Numbered from the stretch's first letter, positions 22,084 through 36,091 are shown. The stretch: DNA of 64,000 nt from Macquaria australasica (GCA_005408345.1 SEMN01000226.1:496001-560000), one strand, 5' to 3'. Program-made: numbers and translations. Notes: generated by a model not told the origin, from the letters alone.

Positions 22084-24174
22084 GGAAACTATCTTTATTG
22101 AGTGTCACAAGTATGTTTGGGATATTTTAAATCGTTTGAGTACTAATTGCAGGAATACACTGATTTCAGGTTGCTTTGATAGATAGCAGAGCGTCGCTGT
22201 ATGGTGCATGTTGTGTCAGTGCCACCAGGGAGCAACGTTCTCGCACGAATGTAAAAATCATTCTACTGTGCTCAAGCTTGATCACATCTGTTTTCATTTC
22301 AGGGAAAATGTACATGCTGGTAAAATAAACTTGTTCAAATGGCAAATGGTGTAATTTTATTATCAACACATAACTGGATTATTGCCCGGAGGGACACTAA
22401 ATATGACTGATTAAATTATTTTTGAAGTTTTGGAGTTGTTTCTTAAGTGGGACATTAGGCTTTTTTTTAAATTTTACATCCATTTTACATATGGATTTTA
22501 TTATATGGATAATATTGAATTATTTGAATATTGGCATGTTATGCTTACGATTTCCATGAATGCTACCTTTTATTGGGGTGAGCAGAAAATACATCCATGG
22601 TGTATCAGTAAAAACATTAAAGGGTTAAGCCAATGGGCCTACAGTGTAAACTTTTTTCTCATTAAAAACAAACGTACTTAATGGTAAGATACTCTTTGAC
22701 TTGGAGTCAGAGGATTCAAACATTTTCAAGAATTACTTGATATGGAAAATCTAATTTTTTCCAATTTCAACATCTGATACTGTGTGAGATTTGTATATCA
22801 GCACCATACAAGTAAACCACAGCTTTACCAGGTAAAATAGGAGTAACTGCTTATACTTGTTTTACTGAAAAAGTCACCATTCTGCATCCACCCCTGATAC
22901 AAGGTCACTGTGACTGAATCTATATGAGAGGAACAGAATTTAGAGAAGTTTAGATATTTGAGAGGAATGCAACGTTTGACTGCTAGAGTGTGTGAATAGA
23001 TTATGTGATTTATTTCTCAATTTAAGTGATGTTTCTGCCTAATGCTCTCTCTCCGAAAACATCTTGAGCTTAATGCAAGCTAATTCTTGACTTTGAATTT
23101 TTTTTTTCTTTTTTGCTCTTATCCTGTAATCAATTAGGTCACGTCAACAGCATGTGCCTTGGGGTTTTTATAGAGGAGTGGGAGTCACTATAACCACTGA
23201 TTCCCATGAAAGCAGGATTTCCAGCATTGTTACAGCATTTGGTATTGGGCTGTTCAGAAGAGAAGCACATTAGCTGTTCACCAAGGTGCCAAATTGCTGT
23301 TAAAATTGGTTTTGAAGCCAACCAAAAGTCAAAAGAGCCACATTTGTCTTGTTTGGGCTCCAAGAAACCAATTAAAACTGAGTGATAAAGTGAATCACAC
23401 TACAACACATGCATGTATTTGCTAATGCCACCACGAATATATGAATTAAAGGTGGACCATTTGGGGAAAATTCAAAATATTAGATGAAATGAAACTGCAG
23501 TACCTTAAACAGATGACCGCTACCAACCTTCTTTGGGCACTTTTACACACTTTCTGTTAAATTTACTTCATCCTGTTCCAAAGAAAATCGGAAGACATTG
23601 ACTACCATGACTTTATAGCCAGAATGAATTTACAAGCATGTTTCTGCTGTGAAATGTAACCAATTTAACAGTGGAGAAAATAGCAAGTATCCTGTGGGTG
23701 CAGAGGTCAGACCCATTTGCAGTGTGAATGAAGCAGCTCCGGACTAAAATATGTTTTTGTTACATTTTTAGTAGAAGGGCGTGTTACCTTAAATAGATAA
23801 TAGCAGTGGGTGGGATTTCCTTGTGAAGTGGGTGGGTAGTTCCACAGAAAAGCAGGCAAGAAAACCCACTTTACGAGCTTTACTCGGGGGGCGGGCCTTT
23901 CATTCACCCAGGTTGGGGGTGTAGGCCAGTCAGTCAAAGACAATCAAAGATGTTTGACTTTCCATGCGCAGTGACCAGGGAGGTAAAAGCGCAGATCATT
24001 ATTGCTTACCCCTCCTCCAGCTCCGATCAGTCCGGCCTCCACGCTACATGGGTTTTTTAAATCACATTTGATCAGAAGAATCATTTCTGTTAAAAAAAAC
24101 AACACAACTGGTCATGCGATGCGATTTATTTCCGCCGGAGGAAAGAAGGACAAACTAGATAAGACCTGTTGGCG
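22084..24174. other. COX5A-ARID3B intergenic region
   Basis: AT-rich sequence without recognisable exons. The last 300 nt become GC-richer and serve as the ARID3B promoter/5' leader. Confidence 0.5.
23886..23897 (+). promoter_or_regulatory. GC box upstream of ARID3B
   Basis: GGGGGCGGGCCT is an Sp1/KLF-type GC box about 280 nt before the ARID3B start codon, in the transition from AT-rich to GC-richer DNA. Confidence 0.4.
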
Positions 24175-27100
24175 ATGATGGATTATTCAAAGGCACAAAT
24201 GGTGAGTGTCGACGACTGTTTGGTAACGCTCCCACTCGTGTTTGTTACAGTAACAAAGCAAATGACGATTCATGTGGACATTTTCAGGAACGTTTCCACT
24301 TTAACGATCAAGTTTTCGTTTTAGTTATTGACCAGGTTAAGTGGTTTTTCGCAGTTATTAATGTAGGCCTCGTGTTCGCATTTATCTGCACTGTGAAATA
24401 AAGTTGATTTTTCATTTATACAACTGAACACATATGAAGCGACGTTATTTCATATTTAAGTAGCTTTTAGAAAGTGAGGACACAGAAAACGTTGGTGAGA
24501 AACATTTGTATCCTGCTTCTAATTTATTTTCGACTGAATTAATGTAGCCTATTTTCTGTTGATGATTGTTAAAAGCCATGAAGCTTTGTTTCACTTTAAT
24601 CCACCAATAATATGGTTTCTGAGGCCGAGACAGCCTCTCTTTCAAAATGTTTCACTTCAACTTGAATATTTGTTTGGATCCAAAAACAAATGTGTATAAC
24701 TTTATTTAGACACACCTAGTATTTAGGCCGAAACAACAAGTTTAATTTGCCTTCTTTTGCCTTTTTGTACTTGTTGAATGCAGTTTTCCCTTATTTATAA
24801 CTTTGGATAATTTGCTGCAGCATATGAAAAAAAAAAAAACTGTGAAAAGTGGAGTAAGATATGAAATCTCCTCAATTAAGTTGGTGATTTGTGTTTTTGT
24901 TTTTTTGTTGTTCATAGTCAAGCTTATCCGAGGAGGGCAGCTCATCCGGGTGTCCACAGTTCAGTCCTGCTGGGGTGAAGCTGGAGGCGGTGATGGAGCA
25001 GCTGCAGAGGCAACAAGAGGCCAAACTGGAGATGAACCTGCAAGAGAAACATCTCCTTCAAGCCCAGCTCCTGTTTGCTCAACACACTGCTGCTGCAGCG
25101 AGAGCCTCTGGCTCCAGAGTAGACTCTGCATTATTTGGCAAAGCAGATGGACAGACTTATCAAGCAGCTCAGCAGGCTTTGAACAGCCATCTCAGCAGAA
25201 TGGATCCAGATGAGGGAGATGAAGACTCAGAAGAGGAGGAACAGGAAATGGTGGAGCCTGAAGAGAACGATGAGGTGGAGGAAAACGAGGAGGAGGAGAA
25301 CGGGCCTCATCAGCAGGCGAAGAAGCCCAGACTCCAGCATGTTCCAGGCTTCCCCTTCCCTCCTTATTCTGAGTCGTCTGCTGTGAAGCAAATGTCCGAA
25401 TCTCCACCTTCAGCAATAAAACAGGAGCGTGAGGAGAAAGACGCGCCGTCTCCCGCAGGCCAACAAGCCCTCACATCACCCAGTGGCTCCGCTGACTGGG
25501 GCTACGATGAGCCATTCAAACAAGTAAGTTACCTTTTGATTTGACTGCCCAAATCAAGGCCATGTTGGTTTTTTTCTTCACTGTATTGTTGACCATATTT
25601 TATAGTGAATGTTCTCTCGTAAATTACAGATACATCAAATCCCCCCTTTTTTTTAATCTCTGTCCACTCTTGGATATATTGTTTTATGATTATAACCTCA
25701 GTTCATCTTTAAAGAGAGGATATGTTCTAACTCAGCATCATTAATTGTTAACTTCTTCCTGCTGAGAGTCGAGCTCAGTGCTGCCTGATCTCACATGTGG
25801 AGAAAGGAGGGTGTCCCTTTGGCAAAATGCCCGAACTTGATAGTGTTAATTACCGCCAGGCCAGAGACCTCTCCGTCCGCTATAACCACATGTCTCACAC
25901 TCTTGAAAACGCGTTCTGGCCGCCGGCCGAGCTAATTGATATTGGCTCTGATCCAATCCAAACTGTTCAAAGCAGCCAGCTCAGGTCCAACAGAGATGGA
26001 GTTAAAATGAGAGCAGAGGATTAATGAAATGGCACCACGCTTGTATTTATTCACAGGGCTGGCTTCAGTGGTTAACTATACTGTAAGTATTTGCTGGGTC
26101 AGCCAGATCTCCTTTAAACATGAAAAAAGGTATAATATTAAACATGATATCCAAAGCTAGTATTTGCAAGTGATTTTTTTCAACAGATATGTTTGACTTC
26201 ATAGATTTGTTTTCTTCTTTTATGGAGACCAATCGGATTGGTTCTTCTGTGTGTACTTTTCCCTTGAAAAGGCCCCACTTCAATACAATACATTATGATT
26301 AATGAGGCCTGTGGGCAGAGGGACAGCTGGGTTAGAGCATTACAGCATACCAGTAAGCAACTACCCATAATGTTTACTTACACTAGCTTCAGAGGAGCAG
26401 AATGGGCTTTTGGTATGTATCAGAAGTTTTACACAGCTCTTGTTCATTATTTTTGACAAATTTCATATTTTCTCGCGCTTTTCTTTCCCCTCTGTTGACC
26501 GAGTTTTGGTAAAAGTTACATGTGGAGTGAAAAGTTTTTATAAATTTAAGATCCATGATTGTTATGTGTTCATTAGCCTCTTTTCAAACCTCAACATCTC
26601 AACTCATAAAACTCACTGCTGACGTAGCTGCAGCTCAGTGGATAGCTTTGCATAATTTAGCTGTCGCTTGGCAACACTAAATGGCAGCTTAATTCAGCTG
26701 CAAGTAATCAATACATTATATGGCTGCTGCAGTGAGAATGCATTGCCTTCTCCCAGACGAGCACACAACAGCCAGCGCAATGAAGAGCATTTCTTCTGTT
26801 TTAGTTAAAGCACAATAATGAGCTGTGAGAGACTGTTGTTAAAAGAACTTAATTGCATGTGTATGTGAAATGGTTTGGATTCTGTTTTTCCAAAACATCT
26901 CAGAACCGTAATTTATCATTAGAACACACAATAAATGCATGTAAGAGGTTTGCTGCGACACATTTGTGTAAAGATTTGTGAACATCTTCGTGGTCAGATT
27001 AACTTTGGATGCTGTTTAAATTACTTAGAGGGGGATTGCTTGTGATATTTAATTTCATCCTGTTTTACCTATATGTTAAGCTAAAAATCAGTTACAGGTT

Positions 27101-30100
27101 TTTTATCATTGCTAACTGGTTTATAGGGAACATTATTGAGCTTAGCAAGTTGTAGTAAAATGGTATGCAGCCTATAACCAGACACAAAGTTGAATATGCT
27201 TTCCACTTTGCCTAAAATGTAGACGTGTCGCTGTTTGTTTTATACAGTTTTGAGTGAATTTCAAAACTCCTTTTCAGTAGTTTGCAATGAAGCTGTCTTA
27301 TGTGACATGCATGTAATTAAGTTTCTTTTGTTACATATAGTTTGAAATGGGGTCTTTTGCGAGTTAATTGGTGGCTGGTTGAAAGTGTTGTAATGATTTA
27401 CTTTTGTTACCCTATTTTCACCCTAAAATTGTGTCCCTCTCTACTGCTTTTTTAGCCTTTTCTTTCATTCATTTCATTAATCAAACATGGACATGCTGTA
27501 CAGCCATTGTTCACTCCTTGTGTGGGGTTTCACTGTATGCCCTTAAATGTAGTGTGGGGAGGGCATAAGAAGCCCCTCATCGCTCTCTGTCCCAGTTCAC
27601 ATCACAGCAAGGGGCCAGATAAATGATCTTGACTTGTTCGGGTGACTAAAGGCAGAATAATCTGATTTGGATTAAAAAATAGTAGCCTTTTTTAACAAAA
27701 CAAAAGAAACCTTTTCCTGACCTGAATACTGTCAAGATTCCCAGGGCTGGATGTGTGAAAACTCTGAGAGCAATTAACTGAAAGCTCTTTGTTAATAGAT
27801 CCGCAGTAGGTCTCATCAATAAGGGGGGAAGGGTTTTATTTCCATTTGATGGTGAAAAGACTGGGATGTTTATCTACCTTCACATCAATAAGCTTTCTGT
27901 CGGGGGAGCAGAAGTCCTTTATTAGAAATTCTAAGCTGAAGCCATTAAATGTATCGACGGCTCTGCCACCACAGGGGATACATACAATTATACTGTTTAA
28001 CCAGTTAAAGAACTAAAAACAGAGGAATAGAAAATTATTTTTCAGAGGAAAAGTTGGTGTTTACAGGGGTCCAACAGTGATTCCCAGCCAGGGGTACTCT
28101 GGTGCCAATGGGATAACTTACTTCTGCATTTAGGGGTACGTAGAAAGATCCTGGAGTAGCTCAAGTGATTTAAAAAAATAAATAGAAATTACACTTTGAT
28201 TAAAAAAATGTATCCTCATATTGAGTCAGCTATATCTATACAGGGTTCGTACAAAGTCTTGAAAGTTTGGACAATGCTAAATTTTAGCCGTTATGTTTTC
28301 AAGGTTAGGAATATGCTTGAATTTGAATATACTCCTTGAAAAATTCCTGATTTTCAACATCATCTGGTGGTTCATCAACACAATCACTCATGTAAACCAA
28401 AAGTATTTTAATATTTGAAATGAAACAATCCTGCGTTTATTTGTTCTCTCCTGTCATTTATAATAACACTTTAGATGTGATGATAAAGGCTTCGAGAGCA
28501 TGGAAGTTTTTGGTTTAGGTACCTTTTTTAAAGTGCTTGAATTTTACTTGTAAAAAGCTGTACGAACCAATGTCTATAGAGTGTGTGTGTGTGTGTGTGA
28601 AAGCAAGCGAGCAAAGAAGTTCAAACAGCTGGCTAAAAGTAATGGATAAATACGGTTGAAATAGCTAAAAGTGATAAGAAGTTGAAGTAATTAGCTAAAA
28701 GTAATGAGAAATGGTTGAAATATCCAGCTTCTGCCACTACAAGAGTTAGTAGTACACATTTAAACTTGACTAAACCAACTAAAACATTAAGAGTTAAATT
28801 GTATAAAAGATTATTCTAACAATATTTTTCCTTTATGCAGTTATTGGTGTTAAATAACATCCAGCTTGAAATAAATTCAAATGAACTATGATAGGCCTGT
28901 GGGGGTGCATCTGACAACAAAGGCTGGGAACCACTGCGTTACAATATGATTTTATCTGTTTGTGTGCCAGCATTTGCGGTTTGAATTGTTTTTACTGTAA
29001 ACATGAGGAGAGTTACAGTGGGACTGGAAGCCAGCAGATTATTGGTTCCCATGTGTTTAATAGCTCAAAGGGTTAGAAATGTTAAGGTCATTAACCCCAG
29101 CTCGGACCATTTAGTGAATGGGATAATGTGTTTGAAGTACAAAATTACACATTTTAATGCAAATATCAAGTAAAATCATTATGAGGGAAGACAAAGAAAA
29201 ACTAAAACCCTCCATTATTTTGATCAACCACAGGCATGGTAACTGAAGCATTTGATCCTATCAAATACAAAAACATGTTTTTTTGACTAAAATACACATG
29301 CTTGTTTTAATATACAACATGTTCACGTAAAACAAGAGCATGAATTGACATGGCATGTGAGCAATGCCCCTCATAAGCATACAGAGAGCAAACCAATAAT
29401 ATATATCCAAGAAGAAAACAGACATTTCATAAGCTGCAACTAAATCAACAATAGTCCTGAAGTAAATGTATTGTAATGACAGTTTTGAATAAAGACAGGA
29501 GGGATAAAAGAAAAAGAAAAACATCATGTAATTGTAATGACAGCCCGTTCTTAAGACGAGCATCATCATGCAGCTCTCTGTGAGCGTTAGCAGGACAATA
29601 ACCTCCCAGCAGGCTTTTCCACACAGTTGCGCACACACTGCCCTCCACTCACATTTTTAACCTTTAACTGTCATGTTAGGGGGGAGGTGATGGAGGAATA
29701 ACATGTCATATCAATAATATAATAAGGCCTAATGAGTATGGGGCCTTTCATTAACCTTCCTTTTTCTGTGCCCTGCTTCAAGCCGACACTCCCTTTTGAA
29801 AAATATGCATTAATGTATGCAACACGGCAGTACAGGCAGCCAGATGCTTACAGTGACCAGCTGTTTATCCGTCTGACCCCTCCTGCAGTCAACAGTGGTT
29901 TCAGTGCTAGGGAGAAAAAGCAGGTTTGGACACAGGAGTCCTTGAGGAAAACGTGAGGAATAAAGAGAAGCTAATAATCCTGCGTATACTGCATGTCAGG
30001 TGGTCCGTATATAAAGTAACGCCATCCATTTTTAGTCTGAAATACACAATTGGAAATTAACTTCTAAACTTGCCGGTGTTTTTGCCCATGCTCTCCTCAT

Positions 30101-32639
30101 TACATTCACCATATAAAGCAGACACAAAGAGGACAATCTGGAGGCCAAACTGCTCACTGATGTTTCTCTCTGTGGGTGTATTTACAGAGAGGAAGTGCCA
30201 TCTGGGCTGAGGAGAATGACGGAGGAAAAGTAAGAGGAGAACCATCCAGGGACTTTGCCAAGGTCAGTAGATTTTGTAGATGTATGGAAACAAAGAATAT
30301 GCCCAAAATAACCACAGACTAACAGTTGACTAGCTTGTTGCTGATGAGTTTTTTTTTAATTCCCAACGTACAGCTTTATGAACTGGATAATGACCCACAA
30401 CGGAAGGAGTTTCTTGATGATCTCTTTGTGTTTATGCAGAAACGAGGTAAGATACAGACTTGGAGCCCTCTGGTTTTACAAATCTTTGTTTTAGTAGCTA
30501 AGGAAGCTCTTATTTATGGTCCTTTCTTACGTTATCAACCCAAGTCTCTTCAGCATCAAATAAACAAAGTAGTGGTGCTCTTGAGGCAATGCAATTTCAG
30601 CAGCAGGGCTGGTCTCGTAGCTGACATTCAAATTCCACTGCAAGTGAATGCAACAACACACTTTAGTGTTAAACTCACTGTCATAAACTGCTGGTCAAAG
30701 TTGAGGATTGACTGATCTGAGCTGAAAAGTGTTTGTTTTGTGTAGAATAAAAATGATTTTAAATGATGATGCTTTTTTATCTTTTAAATTTACTGTATTA
30801 TCTCATGAATTCACTATTTTCATAGATTTGCAATAAAAAAATAAATTAAAGACGAGATTTTAAATACCCCAGGAGCTCAACAAAACAATCAGAGAATCAA
30901 ATGTACAATTGTACAATTCATTGTTGCCAACATGTTCACTATTATGATATTAGAAAAAGAAACGCTGATCCTTAGATGCAAAATTTTAAAGGGTTAAAAT
31001 GTCAAAGTGGTTTCTCAAATTTGGCTGTTTTTTCTTTTTTTACTTGATGTTAGTTTTAAAGCAGGGGAAGCAGATTGTATTATCAATTTTGATCATATTT
31101 TCAATTTTCAATTTTCAATCAACAGTTTTTCTGATCCACTGTAGCATGGTAACACACTTGAAGCTCTACATGTCGAAAAATGAACCCTGCAGGTTTTACT
31201 AGTCATATCAAGTAAACACTCCCAAATAAATTTAAGTGTTTGGTTGCCAATAATAAAATTCATGATCATTTCTCAGTTTAATATGGAATTTTAAAGTGGC
31301 TAAAATCTACTTTACACTTGGTTAATTTTCCAATCAATCATACAAAAATCCATGAAGTTTTTCAACAAGAATCACAATTAGCAAATGAAGTGCAGCTGTA
31401 ATTCCTCAAGGCGTTAGACAGTATACTTTTGTCTATACCTTCAATCCTATAGTTGTCTAGCTGTGTTAAGAACTGTATGTTAAAGATTAATTTTGGTCCA
31501 ATGAAAACAAAAGTAGATGCAGAGCAACACTGTCAGCAATCTTTACTCGTGTGCAAAGGTCAGGGCCATGGCAGACGTGTGCGTCTGTGGCATGTGTTCG
31601 TCTTAAGCACAAAGTGATCTATTTCTGCTTTTTAGCCTCCTTCATTAATTGGCTTTACTCCAAATCGGGATTGGAAGGGTTAGCTGTCAACCCTGTGATT
31701 GTCAGGCACTGCTGGCTCTTAAAGCACCCCTCCCCCTGCACTCAAATCAGTGCAGCAACAGAGCTGCTGTTGTGAAATTATCCCCACCCCCACCCATCTC
31801 AAATAAGCTTCATTAGAGAAGTCTCTTCACACAGATTATACATGCTAAGCCATATTACCTAACATTAACCTCAGGTCAGTAAGTCATCTTCCTCCTAATG
31901 TCTGTCCTTAGTAGTGCTTTTACAAGACCGCTCTTGTTTACGCCACCTTTTCAGGAGTAGAAGAATTAAAAGGAAAATAAATACATTTTATTGTATTTAT
32001 CCTCTCACTCATTCAGGAACTCCAGTGAACCGCATTCCCATCATGGCGAAGCAGGTGCTCGACCTGTACAGGCTTTACAAGCTTGTGACAGAGAAGGGAG
32101 GCCTGGTGGAGGTTATTAACAAGAAGATCTGGAGGGAGATCACCAAAGGTCTCAACCTCCCCACGTCCATCACCAGCGCTGCCTTCACTCTTCGCACCCA
32201 GTAGGTGTCTCATCTCATTTGTAGCAGAAGAGCTCAGAGAGTTGTTGCAGTGGCAGACGTTCTCTTTAGGAACGACCGGAAGAATAAAACCCAGTATGAA
32301 GAAGCAGAGTAACTGAAGCTAGAGTAACTTGTCCAAATGAAATTAAAGTCTCTCTAAATGGGGTAAAATGTAATATCCTGAACTTATTCTAATTATTAGT
32401 TAACACTGGGTATAACATTTTCAACTTCTAGTAACAATAACTAGAATAATAAATAACAAATAAATGAAATATATGACATTTGTACACCATGTGGTGCTCC
32501 CTTTTATGGAGTAACAACTGCATTGCAGTATTCAGCATGTTATCACATTTATAAATATTCTGTTTTCAACCTAATTGGAGAGACATGGATTACATTTTGG
32601 GAAACTATTCAGAGAAACTACTACTACTAAATGATGGGG

Positions 32640-32700
<61 letters not shown>

Positions 32701-34983
32701 CTATTTCATGAATGAGTATATTTAGGTGTTTCTGCATCATTTAACCAAAGTGCAGAAAGAATGACAAAATCATTTAAAATCATGACTGTAAAGTAAACCC
32801 ACCAGCTTTTTTCACTTACTTTTAGACTAGTTTAGAAATGACTTTCATACTGTGTGCAAGTCCTCATGTAATGGTCAAAGTTTTAGCCTCTGTGTTAGCT
32901 TAAACGTGGACATTCCAGTAATGGTTAGTAAAATCGAAAAAGTGAGCCCATTTATGGATGCTTTACATGTTCGATCTGTTACACCCACTTTATGTTAAAA
33001 TAGTGTTCTTTTGCACCAGAAAATGTGACTCGTATGAAACTTTTCCTTGCAGGTATATGAAGTATCTGTACCCGTTTGAATGCGAGAAGAAGGGCCTGAG
33101 TTCTCCAGGTGAACTGCAGACTGCCATCGACGGTAATCGCAGAGAAGGTCGACGTCCCAGCTACACCAACAGCCTGTACCGCTACTCTCCCTCTCCGAGC
33201 TCCGCTCCACACACCCTCCTCTCTTCTCCCACGATGCAAACCACCCCGACTGGACACAACAGCCTGAATACATCCGCTAGCCCAAATCTAAAGAGAAACG
33301 CAGGTACAACAGAGTGTGTGCTGTGTTACATTTGTAATAAAACTGGTATCCCTGATTCGATATCTGCTCAGTATGATCCATCCTGGATTTCACATAGTTT
33401 TATACCAATCCATTAGAGGATATTCGATTCTTAGATCACGTTTTAACAATTTTGATCATATTGAGTCATAAATAAATAGCTGCCCTGCCTCCATATACTG
33501 TCGCTGCCTTGTGGTGACACAGTGGGATGTAAGATACTTGTGACCTCTAGTGGTTTAAATCTTCACACACGTAGTGGACTGATAATGAAATGGAATTTCT
33601 TTTTCAGTATTAATGCAGGATAGAGTGACAGGATTATTTGTCGGGCACATTATTAACTTCTACTATTTAATTTGCCATTTTCCTTTGTGCTGTTCTTCTG
33701 ATTTCATGACATGTTTAAAAATAATTTTCACTTTGATTTTTTTCCAATCAGATGAGATGTCCACCCCTGTAATACCCGGCCGGCTGCCCATGGCTCTGGC
33801 ACTGGGGCAGCAGCAGCAGCAGCAGCTGGCACAAGCCGCCACATTAGAGCATCTGAGAGAGAGGCTGGAGCGAGGAGCAGGAGGAGCTGCAGCCGACGGT
33901 CCAGAGAAGAAAATGATGCGGCTGGCGGAGGAGCAGCAACGCCTCATGCAGCAGGCCCTCCAACAAAACTTCCTGGCCATTGCCTCTCACTTCAACCCTG
34001 TGAACCACAAACTTAACAATGGGCATGGTGAGTTGCCTTTACTGTTATGGTACAGGCCTTATCATTACTCACCATGATTGAAGGAAAGTCCATTCAGTGA
34101 AGTATTTTCTTTTCCTCCCACAGAAAGCAAACAGGATTTGTCTCTGAGTATCTCCACTAATGGAGCAGCCAGTATCAGTGTATCTGTGGAGGTCAATGGC
34201 ACCATTTACTCAGGTGAGTAATTCAATTTTAAAGGAAAACATGGTTTTGGCCTTTCAGTGTTTTATATGTATTTTTATTAAATTTGTATTTAAATTAGTT
34301 AAAATTTAGTTTTTAAATCATTATCATTATTTCTCTATATTTCTTTCTATTATCTTTGCTGTTATTATATTTTATTTATTGTATATTTTTATATTCTTAT
34401 ATGTGAGACTGCACTTTATACATTGCACTCAGTTTACTCTGTTATACTACTAACAAAAATATTGGAAAGATTTTGGACAGAGTCAGGCTAGCTGTTTCCC
34501 TTGGGTTCCAGTCTCTATGCTAAGCTAAGCTAAGCTAGCCTTCTGGCTCCAGCTTTATATGTAGTGTAGTGGCATTGATCTTCTAACTCGCAGCAAGAAA
34601 GCGACTAAGCGTCTTTTACAAAATGTCAAATGATTCCTTTAATACTACTGTATTTTACCATCCTTTGTATCTGTTTTATTGTTCAAACTGCAGCAGGATT
34701 GCATTCCTCTGTATATTAAGTACTTAATGACACTAAATTCTCCCTGAAGTTAATCTTGAATTAATAATTAATTTTAATCATACAATACATGCTTTTTAAT
34801 GTCTATTGTTTTGTTAATCTCCTCTCTGATCTCTGCATTGCAGGAACGCTGTTTGCCCAGAAGTCAGCTGCTTCTGTGGCGTCACAGGCCATAACTCTGG
34901 CAGGAACAAGTGGTTTCAGTGCCCTCTCCTCCTCACACAGTCCTTCCTCTTCATCTTCCACTTCCTCAAAAGGACCAAATTAA
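24175..34983 (+). CDS. arid3b: ARID3B, AT-rich interaction domain transcription factor
   Basis: ARID3 proteins bind AT-rich DNA as nuclear transcription regulators. Exons: 24175-24201, 24918-25523, 30188-30262, 30374-30446, 32017-32200, 33053-33303, 33752-34027, 34124-34213, 34844-34983; 1,722 nt, 573 aa. In order: a helical Gln/Glu-rich segment (29-60), a strongly acidic tract (104-137), a basic AKKPRL motif (about 143-148), the extended ARID domain (about 237-355: LYELDNDPQRKEFLDDLFVF, MAKQVLDLYRLYKLVTEKGG, NKKIWREITKGLNLPTSITS, TQYMKYLYPFECEKKGLSS), NRREGRRPSY, a short poly-Gln, and the REKLES region (TLEHLRERLERG ... SVEVNGTIYSGTLFAQK). ARID3B is favoured over ARID3A/3C by the small exon ending EPSRDFAK, by VFMQKRG, KKIWREI and GRRPSY, and by linkage to EDC3. 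The first coding exon has only nine codons. ATG at 24175 or 24178 could start translation. Intron 2 is 4.7 kb. Confidence 0.95.
28075..28936. mobile_element. DNA transposon remnant with CAGTGRTTCCCAGCC inverted ends (ARID3B intron 2)
   Basis: The left end CAGTGATTCCCAGCC is the near-perfect reverse complement of the right end GGCTGGGAACCACTG. The interior is non-coding. A second element is inserted at 28241-28572, and a (GT)n tract follows at about 28581. Confidence 0.75.
28241..28572. mobile_element. Nested MITE with CAGGGTTCGTACA ends
   Basis: CAGGGTTCGTACA at the left is mirrored by TGTACGAACC near the right end. Flanks TATCTATA and TCTATAGA share TCTATA, consistent with a damaged target duplication. 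It lies inside the older 28075-28936 element. Confidence 0.65.
32641..32699. repeat. Poly-A plus (AT)n microsatellite
   Basis: Nineteen A residues followed by about 20 AT units in ARID3B intron 5. Confidence 0.95.
34470..34645 (+). repeat. Dispersed fish repeat (GCTAAGCTAAGCTAAGC type)
   Basis: The motifs GGACAGAGTCAGGCTAGC, ATGCTAAGCTAAGCTAAGC and GCAAGAAAGCGACTAAGCG in this order form a repeat I know from many percomorph genomes. It lies in the intron between ARID3B coding exons 8 and 9. Confidence 0.6.
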
Positions 34984-36091
34984 GGCTGGCTGTTAAATCT
35001 GTGTCTGAGTAAAATGATAACACAATATACCTAGACAAGAACTGTATGAATTCTAGGGAAAATCATAAGCTTCCAAACCGACTATAATGTAGATTCAGAT
35101 CAGTTTACCTTAGTGCCTGTTATAAGCATTTTGAAATGTAGTGGCATTCATGTCTAAAGGGCTTTACAAGGTTTGTTCAGAAGTCTTTAGAGCAGAAAAG
35201 TGCACCGTGAGAACCAATGCTAAGCCTCTTTGGATGTCAGCTACATTTATAGCTAATTATCGAACAGTTCTGTCGCTGCCTTTTTCCATAGTAGAACGGT
35301 GTGCATGCCAAAGTGCAGCTAATGAAGACCAAAAAGCCTTAGCTCAGTGTTGTAGCAGCTGTCTGTAACTATTTTGCTGAAGTCATTTTGTATCCGTCTT
35401 GGCAAACATTTGGTTTAACTTGATTGAAAGCTCATTAGACTTTTCACAGCAGCTTTTAGGGATTACATACACCATCGGTTTCCCCAGAAACATTTCCTAA
35501 CGAATCAAACGGAATTTGAAAGAAATTGCTTTCAGGTTTGTTGGCTTTTTTTATGTTCTGTATTGTGTTTTTATTTTACTTTTTTTATTTTTTTATTTAA
35601 TCATTTGGATTGGCATCCAAATTACAAAACAGTTTATTTCATGCGGGCTGTGAATCAAAGGCAAAATGTGATGGACAAGGTTTCTGCTGGGAGCTATATG
35701 TAGGATGGAAGTGATACAAATTTACCTCAACTGACTTCCCAGCTCGGGAATTTCTTCTGGACTCAGGAATGTCCTCTGGACTCATTACTGTTATACTCAT
35801 AATATATTGCTGTGTTGTATTTATATGAACGCAGAGAATGTATTGTTAATGACCTCAAGCTTTGGACAAGTGAACACTGAAACAGTGCTACCTCACTCTT
35901 CTGGAGAAATATGCAATACTTAATGCAGCATGTGTTGATTTAGCCATCTGCTGAAATGTACTGTATGTGGACAATCAAGTAGATGTATCTTTGCAAACAA
36001 ATGTCACTGTGAACAACTGTTTAAAAAAAAAAAAAAACTAACTCTGCTTTGGTCTTTGATTAACATATTTCTTGGACATGTGGCCATGAGG

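Noticed and set aside
25192..25416. Minus-strand frame opposite the ARID3B acidic exon
   Set aside because: It is the antisense shadow of the Glu-rich coding sequence.
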